The position numbers were made by a program, and so were the translations under genes. The notes beneath the pieces were generated by a model. It saw only the letters and a program-made list of their open reading frames with translations. It was not told the DNA's origin and did no database searches. Of a stretch of DNA of 64,000 nt, positions 56,401 through 64,000 are shown piece after piece; the stretch's first letter is position 1, and each line of letters starts with the position of its first letter. This DNA is from Lingula anatina (taxonomy: Eukaryota > Brachiopoda > Lingulata > Lingulida > Lingulidae): positions 73,428-137,427 of the forward strand of contig NW_019775434.1 in NCBI RefSeq assembly GCF_001039355.2, written 5' to 3'.

Positions 56401-59400
56401 TATTTTGAAATGTTTTGGTTTGCTTTGTTTACAGGAACAGAAACCAATGGATTTGAAACTGAACATCACAGAGACAGAGTTTGTAGTGGTGGAGAATATG
56501 ACCACATGGGACACTAAGGCAGTCATTTTGAAGGTAAGCAGTAGTCAACTTTTGAATATTTGTAATAACTCTAGACAAGGACCTTCAGAGAAATGTGTTT
56601 CTTTACTGACCTTCCAGTGTCAAAAAATAACTTCTTGACATGCCATTTTGCCTACCAATAAGGTACCAATGCCAATAACATGTAGCAAGGCTGTTGCAAC
56701 TTTAATTTCAAAATTGTACCTTGTACCTGAACTCTGCAGCCTAATAAACATATTATCTTTCTTTTTCTGAAGAGCACTGCAGTATTGTCATACAGATCAG
56801 CCACAGAGAGGCCCCTGTCCTGTAGCCTACAGAGCCTGGAGGTGTTCTCCTGTACCCTGAATGCAGAGAATGAGACTGCCCTCTCCATCATAGACCCTAT
56901 GACGGTGTCCATTGAACTGAGTGGGACAGGGAGGAGGGGGGACAGCGGGGCACATGGCCTGGCTGATGCTGCTGTAGATGACAGACCTCCTGTGTTAGAG
57001 GTATGTGCCTGGCAGTGAATTGCAATAAACCATTAAGCAAAGGAGTGAAGTTTGGATCATGGGATGTGACCACAGATGAACCTGATTCATGACTATGCTT
57101 TGATTGATTTAGAGAGTGAAATTGAGTGCAATTATGGATCTAGGGTCTGCTATTTTATTTCTACAATGCTTTCAGTACTCAGTGATTTTAAGATGAAGAC
57201 ATATATACTCATGCAATCCTATTGTTTCCCCTACAGGCCAGCTTTAATACATTAAACATCAGGTTGTCTTATAATGACCTGAAGTTGTTTCTTGCCATCA
57301 TGAACTCTGTGCCAGAGCAGGCGTACCAAGCCAAGAAAAGCAAGAGTGACCTGGCCATCACAGCAGACACAATACCAGCTGAGTCTAAATATTCAGGTAA
57401 GTCTGAGGTCAAAAGTGCTTATTAATCAGTTTTTGAATCTCTGTTTATAAAAAATAATCTTTGAAAATCTTAGTATTGTCACATTGCTCCAGTTACAGGA
57501 CTCTCTTGTTGGAAGTTGAACAGCATAGTTTGATACTTTCTATCCTATCTAACTCTGCCATGTAGAATAAGTGACAAATATTATCTGGACTAAATATTCC
57601 GGTGAGAAAATTCTGTATAGAATGACATTGGTTTGAAAAAGAAATAAAACTCATCAATTTCTTTTCCAGTGGAAGCTTTCCAGTCCCTGCACAATCTAGG
57701 CTTCAAGTACAGTGACTGTGAGCTGGCGTTACAGGAGTGTGGAGGGAAGCTGGATGATGCTGCTCTCTGGCTTACAACCAATGCTGAGCCGGTGAGGAAG
57801 GCAAAACAAGGTGGGGCGAAGAAAGATGATGGCCAGCTAGGAGGCATGAACATTTCTGGAGTAGAGGTGAGTTTTATTATCTCAGTTATAATATAATCAG
57901 TAATCATGATGATTTTTTGATTTAAAAATTTAAGATTAAAGATTAAAATCTTAAGTATAAAATGAAGTACAAATTATCTGGAATGAAATAAACTCAAACA
58001 GTTATTTCTGTACATATCATATTTTATATATTACTAATATACAATATTTTAAACTCTTGACATACATTTTTATGGTTTTAGCTATCTTAAAGATATCCAG
58101 AAGATTCTTGCTGCAGCAATGTTTGGTTTGTTTTGTTTGTTTTGTACAGAAATCCTTCATAAATTAATGTCAATTTTTGTTCCTATGTTGCTGAAAGCAG
58201 GCAGTATATGTTTGGTCTGTTTAGTACAGAAATCCCTCATATATTAATGTGTATTTTTTGTACCCCTGTAGCTGAAGGCAAACAGTATCTGTCTGTGTCT
58301 GATTGATGATTGTCTGGATGCTGATGTGCCTCTTACAGAGTTCACCATCTCAGGTGAGGTCACTGTTAGTGTTACACTTGTATGCTGTTTATTTGAGAAT
58401 CGGTGATACTGTATCTGACTGGAGTTGTTTTAATTATAAATTTGTTTCAAAGAAACAATGTTATTTAAAGAATGATAACATTGGTTTTGATTGATCTATT
58501 GATTGAAGAATTATACAAAGCCTCCTCCTCAAAGTGTAAAATTTGACCTTTTTTCACCAGGTTTTTCAGTATAACTCATAATTTTATTTTTGATTGCAGG
58601 ATTATCCGTTCTTCAGACCTTGAGGAACAAGTTGACAGGAAAGGCCAACTTCACCTTAGCAGCTGATTACTACAACAGGAAACTTTCAGGCTGGGAGCCA
58701 TTTATTGAGAGTTGGAAGTGAGTTATTTGTAAACTCCAAATTGCCAATGATGGTTGAGATAAAACTATTTAATATTTCTTCTTCATGTTTTGATAGCATT
58801 TCTGTATTTAATTCAAAGGTTTTTTAAAAATTCAGTTGCACTGTGGAATGGCAGCAACATATGTACCATGAGACCCCAGAAGACAACAGTTTGACTGTAT
58901 CAGTGTCAGGTGAGTAGCTGAATAATTTAATGACCAGTGTGTTTTCTTGAAATACTGATTTAACTGAATTTTATATTTGGTGGCTTTGAGTGCAATAACT
59001 ATAGTATGCAAAGAGATCAAAAGCTCTTTTTTCACACACTTGAAAAATCTTTTTTACTCATGGGAGATATTTCGATGTGCAATCAGCCACCTTCATCAGT
59101 CTAAATGCAACACAGGGGGCAAACTTAATTTGATGAACAAATACTTCAAAGATATCTTTGTCTTTCACCAGCATTTAACCCTTTGAATATCAACCTGACC
59201 AGTCCACTGTTAGATTTGTATAAGAAAACCAAGGTGAAGTGGACTGAGGATTACTATAAAACTGAAAGGTTGGTGGCCATTTAGTGTGTAACTTTTATCA
59301 TAGTAAGAATGTACTTCACTGAACATTAGTCATATTGAGTTGTTTATTTGTTAGAAAATGATTATTTTCACAAAATAATGATTTTCATCCTGCATTGAAA

Positions 59401-62400
59401 GCAATGCTCATGTCATGGAACCCTATTGCTTACCTTCTGTTTGGTTGTCTTTAGTCCACAAGACATGCCCTCTGCTGGAAAGAGAAGAGTCCCTTTTGTA
59501 CCCTATGGACTGAAGAATTTGACTGGATGCAAGCTGCAGTTTGGCACGACAACTGATATGACCGATAGGTGAGGACAAACCTGTATAATTCAGGAAAATC
59601 TAAAGATATTCGCTGAAATTTTAAAGAAACATAAAGTCAGAAACTGCACCTGTGCATTTTCATTATATTATTATGCACAGTATCGTAATCTGAATTGTTT
59701 TTGTTTTTCTTATACTTCTTCCAGTGATTTTCTTACCTTCAACTGTTGTTATTGTTTCCAGCTGGGGCAGAACCACATATCTGGGTGGCGCCATCTACAA
59801 CTGGAGAACAGTGATGCCTGGAGATGAAGTATCATTTCTGTTTGAGGAAAAGGGAAAGATGAGACATCAGGTAGAGAAATATTTTTTCTTTGCTTTGTAG
59901 GCATTGTCTGTGTTAAAATAGTGAACACATGTTAGTTGCAGTAGCATTTATTACTACTGTATGATTGCATACTTTGGAAATAGCACACAGAATCAACATA
60001 AATAACAAAATTAAACTTAATTTTCAATTGAAGCAAATAATAATTTTCAAAATCCTGTTAATGTCAAAAGATTGTATGCATAATTGCATTTCTTTTCTGT
60101 CATTTGTACCTGTATTATCCTTTTTAACCTTGTCAATTTTCAACTTTGCTCTTTGTCTCTCTCCTTCTTCTGACCCCATGTTGACCTAGGTGTGATCCCT
60201 TTGGAGGAAATCTTATTCAGTTGATGCTGACTAACTTTTGTTTTGTTCTAGAAAACTCACGAACTGAAAGTCCACCAGATTGTAGTGAAGGTGGATGGAT
60301 GGAAGACAGCCAGTCCAGTATCAGTGGATAAAGTGGGGACGTACTTCAGGAATGCTGATGCCGAAGTGAATACATCCTCCAGTTTGGTAAGTCAGTTGTT
60401 ATAGAGACAACCCCACATAATTGTTCATATAGGGTGGTTAGGTGACTCAGGACACATGTTGAATTTATGTATATTTGCAGGCCTTGGTTCAGAAGGTTAG
60501 AAAGCACAGCAGTTTCGGACAGAAAAAGTCTCCTGTGAATCAAAATTTATTCTTGATACCATGACATTACTAAATTTGGATCAACTAATAGGGTAAAAAG
60601 GTGAAGAATTTCAAAAAAATAATCCCTCCTTTGAAATTGCTGGCCACCGGCTACTTCAGTTGCTATGTTATCTAGAAAACTTTAAAAATTAATCCAATAT
60701 TTGGTTTTGATTGTTTTCTTCTCTCTCTCTATTCTCTATTTTGTGATCATAGCTGTAGTAATATTTGTACCTCCAGTTTAAAGACCTGCCCACAGCCAGG
60801 TTGGTGTTTGACATCAAGATAGTGGGCAGTGCAAAGAAGGTGATCACAGTGAGATCTGCTCTGAAGGTGGTGAACAGGCTGGAAGATGTTGTGGAAATCC
60901 AGGTCCACAATATGCTGAGCAACACTGGTGTGTACATAGTCATCATCTTCATGGCGCTATTTATGTCTGTTGAATTCTTAAAGATGCAGCATTATATATT
61001 AAAGAATACAGCTTTAGTTTTCTTTAAGGCATAAAATAATGCTTTTATGGTATATATATTAATTTATTTTAGAATGTTGCTCAAATTTCCAGTTGACAGA
61101 ATTTTCCACTTTAAATTTTTTTTTTTTTTTTTTATGCTGAGTTATAATAATAATAACTATGTAATTCCTATAAATATATATTTTATTTTTATACTTCCAG
61201 AGAAGCCCCACATCTTTTCCCTGGACCCAGGGTGCCCCCTGTACATCCCTGTACCCCTGGTCCACTGCCGCCTCCACGCACGTCCCCGCGGCTGGAGCAT
61301 GGCCTACTGTCAGAAACCCATCTACTGGACACATGTCCAGAAACCAGGCGAGGTCCGGGACAGCTTGAGGAGCTGCCATACTGTCAATGGAGAGGGCATA
61401 TACAGGTATGAATGTCACTATAACTCTATGACTTTTGTATAGAGAAGTTATTTGATACCCAACTTGTGTGGTACTATGGAAGTCATGTGGGATTTTAGAA
61501 AATTGTTAGACTGAAATATTTAATAAGAAAGATTATATTCAAAAAGACATGTCGAAACTCGATTACAGAAAGACACAGGCCTATAATGCTGTACAAAATT
61601 CTTCCAGATTCTGTGTTGAAGTTAAGAAGGAAAACTTCCCCATGGACTACGCCACTAAGAAGACGGACACCATGGCTGAGGTGTTCATGCATCCAGGACA
61701 CACCCTGACACTAGTGCCCCCTACTGTCATTGTCAACCTGCTCCCCATAGAGCTACAGTACTATATTAAAGGCACTCAGATCAAGGGAGCAATCAAACCT
61801 GGGAAAGAGAAACCCTTATTTGCTGTAAGATGTATTGATTTAAATATGGTTTTGAATATATTTAGAGCCATTTCTAAGCTCTTATTTATGGACAATCAAA
61901 GTGAATGTAGGACAGATGTCTGCTATTAAGATATGACAAACCATATTAAGGACAGTATTGTATTTTTAACAATTGCAATAGAAGTACCAAAAATTGGAAA
62001 TTGGAAAAAAATGAATTTTGATTGGTTTTAACATATTCAAATTGAAGCTGTCATTGAGATGTTGTATGGTGGATGTTGTATCAATTTTACCCTGTATCTT
62101 CCCAGGCTGACATCAGCCAAGCCATAGAATTAGGTATTCTCCTGGAGAACTTCCCCACCTGTAGAGAGCTGGTCATCCCTCCAGGTGTGACAGATTACCT
62201 GGTGAAGATTAGGCTGTATGATACATACAGCAGACTGCTGGAGCTCATGGTGAGAATACATGCAAGGAAAGGAGGAGCACTGAAGGTATTCCATTTGATT
62301 AGTGATGATTACTGCATTGCTGAGTGAAAATAATGATAATTGTGTATTAGTTTAAGTAGGGAGGGTGGAGTTTTTTATGGTTTTCAAATTGCTAATTTTA

Positions 62401-62770
62401 ATTTTTTTATTGATCAATTCAGTTTACCTCATCTTGTTAGGTAAATAATTTTCTTAAAGGGAACTTTGTGAAATTCAAATTGTGCGACATCAATCCTGAA
62501 CCAATTTTGTAGGAATTTATTAACTCTGCATATCATGCTGGTTCTGTGTAACCTGAAGTCACATTGAAAACAGTTATTGATATTATTATATGTTTAATTT
62601 CAGCTGCACATCTTGGCCCCCTACTGGCTGGTGAATAAGTCAGGCCTCCCACTGCTGTTCAGACAAGACAGTGCTAAGACGGAGGCGGCAGGACAGTTTG
62701 AGGAACATGAACTGGCCAGGAGTCACGCACCTCTGCTCTTCAGTTTTGCAGACAAAGATGCTCCATTCCT
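37362..62770 (+). CDS. VPS13D: VPS13D bridge-like lipid transfer protein (5' 54 coding exons, continues past window)
   Basis: VPS13D is a rod-shaped lipid channel bridging ER, mitochondria, peroxisomes and Golgi; it is needed for mitochondrial size and clearance. Fifty-four exons totalling 10,373 nt (3,457 codons plus 2 nt) join in phase with GT-AG sites. The human protein is about 4,388 residues, so the C-terminal fifth lies beyond 64000. The start [22 protein letters not shown] is the canonical chorein N-terminus, and the splice acceptor at 37352 sits 9 nt upstream of the ATG. The UBA domain, diagnostic of VPS13D within the VPS13 family, is at 57670-57866. Exon coordinates are given in the block entries that follow. 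There is no premature stop or frame break. It is divergently paired with FIG4. Confidence 0.97.
41656..48364 (+). other. VPS13D: VPS13D exons 12-27: RBG repeats and linkers
   Basis: Exons: 41656-41863, 42051-42194, 42401-42576, 42997-43166, 43531-43655, 43785-43876, 44086-44272, 44670-44841, 45180-45402, 45701-45828, 46128-46234, 46484-46649, 46907-47106, 47419-47640, 47874-48028, 48208-48364 (residues 429-1305). Exon 12 keeps the tryptophan/glycine motif WWSGWGG seen in human (WFPGWGG). Exon 24 has a serine/proline run ([20 protein letters not shown]), a probable flexible loop outside the channel. The human VAP-binding phospho-FFAT region aligns to exon 13, where a core motif is not obvious. 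Confidence 0.93.
48555..50346 (+). other. VPS13D: VPS13D exon 28, unusually large (1,792 nt)
   Basis: A single uninterrupted exon encodes residues about 1306-1902, compared with a typical 80-250 nt elsewhere in the gene. Recognisable blocks are [33 protein letters not shown] and [16 protein letters not shown] poly-glutamate patch ([10 protein letters not shown], 49315-49345) and serine-rich stretches mark loops. Intron loss in this segment is the simplest explanation. Confidence 0.95.
50754..57396 (+). other. VPS13D: VPS13D exons 29-41: middle RBG region before the UBA domain
   Basis: Exons: 50754-50879, 51878-52031, 52328-52505, 52786-53041, 53270-53450, 53828-54484, 54811-55050, 55304-55529, 55803-56033, 56196-56278, 56435-56533, 56773-57000, 57237-57396 (residues 1903-2842). 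Conserved blocks include [57 protein letters not shown] and [14 protein letters not shown]. Exon 29 (126 nt, poorly conserved) is phase-symmetric and could be a cassette exon. Confidence 0.93.
50880..51877 (+). other. VPS13D intron, nothing recognised
   Basis: Intron between exons 29 and 30. AT-rich with a T18 run near 50987-51004. Short open frames show no domain. Confidence 0.6.
57670..57866 (+). other. VPS13D: VPS13D exon 42: UBA domain
   Basis: [17 protein letters not shown] followed by [16 protein letters not shown] is a three-helix UBA fold with the usual GF(K)Y loop after helix 1. Known UBA domains of VPS13D bind K63 ubiquitin chains and link the protein to mitochondrial clearance. 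A lysine-rich tail ([11 protein letters not shown]) follows. This exon distinguishes VPS13D from VPS13A/B/C. Confidence 0.95.
58272..62770 (+). other. VPS13D: VPS13D exons 43-54: late RBG and start of VAB (SHR-BD) domain
   Basis: Exons: 58272-58353, 58600-58717, 58836-58909, 59172-59268, 59455-59568, 59762-59870, 60252-60386, 60777-60927, 61201-61405, 61608-61824, 62106-62285, 62604-62770 (residues 2909-3457). Blocks such as [47 protein letters not shown] and [20 protein letters not shown] match the VAB adaptor domain, which binds organelle receptors carrying PxP motifs. The exon ends ...DAPFL with two bases left over; the domain continues outside the window. Confidence 0.94.
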
Positions 62771-62913
62771 GTAAGTGATTTATGTGTGTTAAAATTTTGC
62801 AGAATATAGATTATTTTACACAGTTTATAACAGTGCTTTTCAAAGATTGGGTGTGCTCTTGTTTAGTTACAGCCATATTGTTAGTTTCTGCTAGACTTGT
62901 GCCAAAACAAACC

Positions 62914-62932
62914 GGGGGGGGGGGGGGGGGGG
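62914..62932. repeat. Poly(G)19 tract
   Basis: Nineteen consecutive G residues in the VPS13D intron after exon 54. The run can form G-quadruplex structure and its length is prone to sequencing error. Confidence 0.95.
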
Positions 62933-63044
62933 TTTGAGCACTGAAATACTGAAACCTTTGTTGTCATGATGCAAAAATAAGTCATTTGTGTGAAAAGAAT
63001 GTTTTACTTTTACTTCATTACAGGTGTCTATTGGTTTATATTTT

Positions 63045-63074
63045 TATGTACAGACACAGATGTGTCTGTACATA
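63045..63074. repeat. 30-bp palindrome at the edge of the 161-bp array
   Basis: ATGTACAGACACA and TGTGTCTGTACAT are perfect inverted arms with a 2-bp spacer, extended by one flanking T/A pair. It immediately precedes the tandem array. Confidence 0.9.
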
Positions 63075-63109
63075 TAGCCATCATCTGCGTCTGTCATCGC
63101 CGTCGCCGT

Positions 63110-64000
63110 GCACTTTTACCGATAACACGAAAAGTGGAAAACCATTTTACCTTTTGACTTGAAACTTGCAGAACTGATGACTATTCATAATACGCAGGTC
63201 AAGTTCGAAAATCAGCATGGTCGGGTCACGTTTAGGGAATTTTTGCTGTTTTTTCACTTTTTTCAGCATATATGCAGCACCGATAACACGATAAGTGGAA
63301 AACCATTTTACCTTTTGACTTGAAACTTACAGAACTGATGAATATTCATAATACGCAGGTCAAGTTCGAAAATCAGCATGATCGGGTCATTTTTAGGGAA
63401 TTTATGCTGTTTTTTCACTTTTTTCAGCATATATGCAGCACCGATAACACGATAAGTGGAAAACCATTTTACCTTTTGGCTTGAAACTTACAGAACTGAT
63501 GAATATTCATAATACGCAGGTCAAGTTCGAAAAACAGCATGATTGGGTCATTTTTAGGGAATTTATGCTGTTTTTTCACTTTTTTCAGCATATATGCAGC
63601 ACCGATAACACGATAAGTGGAAAACCATTTTACCTTTTGGCTTGAAACTTACAGAACTGATGAATATTTATAATACGCAGGTCAAGTTTGAAAATCAGCT
63701 TTATCGGGTCATTTTTATGGAAGTTATGCTATTTTTTCATTTTTTTAGCATATATGCAACACTGATACACGATAAGTGAAAAACTGTTTTACCTTTTGGC
63801 TTGAAACTTACAGAACTGATGAATATTCATATTACATAGGCAAAGTTTGAAAATCAGCGTGATCGGACCAATTTTATGGAAGTTATGCTGTTTTTTTCAC
63901 TTTTTTCAGCATGTATGCAATACCGCTAACGCATTTCAAGAAAAATCAATTGGCCAATTGTCTTGAAATTTACAGGGGAGATCAGTCTTACTGAAATACA
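63110..64000. repeat. 161-bp tandem repeat in VPS13D intron, at least 5.5 copies
   Basis: CTTGAAACTTACAGAACTGA recurs with GAAAC at 63161, 63322, 63483, 63644, 63803 and a diverged form at about 63965, so the period is 159-162 bp. Each unit carries CGATAACACG(A)TAAGTGG, TACGCAGGTCAAGTTCG and CATATATGCAGCACC. Copies 2-4 are most alike and the later ones diverge. The array runs off the window. Confidence 0.92.

Overview
This window is metazoan nuclear DNA: AT-rich, intron-rich, with GT-AG splice sites and abundant short transposon debris. It comes from an invertebrate bilaterian, probably marine. I infer this from the short-to-medium introns, the repeat types and protein similarity to vertebrate orthologues. 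I cannot name the phylum from the sequence alone.

Three conserved housekeeping genes make up the backbone. (1) SYF2 (plus strand, 491-2927) is a spliceosomal protein, complete in seven coding exons. (2) FIG4 (minus strand, 35457 down to 3994) is the endolysosomal PI(3,5)P2 phosphatase; 20 coding exons are recognisable. It lies tail-to-tail with SYF2 and head-to-head with the next gene. (3) VPS13D (plus strand, from 37362 to past the window end) is a giant bridge-like lipid-transfer protein. Fifty-four coding exons, about 3,457 codons, fit together in phase up to 62770. All exon junctions listed were checked for splice signals and phase by hand.

FIG4 and VPS13D start within about 2 kb of each other on opposite strands. 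The space between them holds an ETS-like site and a TCTCGTG/CACGAGA inverted motif, so they probably share a bidirectional promoter. Both proteins act on membrane lipid identity and transfer in the endolysosomal and organelle-contact system. SYF2 has no obvious functional link to them.

The accessory DNA is concentrated in two places. The first is the 4.5-kb gap between FIG4 exons at 7945 and 12483. It holds minisatellites (a homogeneous 42-bp array of about 24 copies and a 39-bp array), a broken integrase gene and a perfect 62-bp palindrome. The conserved FIG4 exons expected there are absent and the flanking exon phases do not match. The second is an 18.1-kb FIG4 intron (14478-32561) with U12-type splice signals. 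It contains foldback elements and MITEs, a decayed THAP-domain gene, a possible nested gene with 37-residue repeats, a decayed non-autonomous LTR element, non-LTR reverse-transcriptase fragments and an element ending in TGT...ACA inverted repeats. The window closes in a VPS13D intron filled by a 161-bp tandem repeat. I saw no tRNA, rRNA, CRISPR or bacterial gene.
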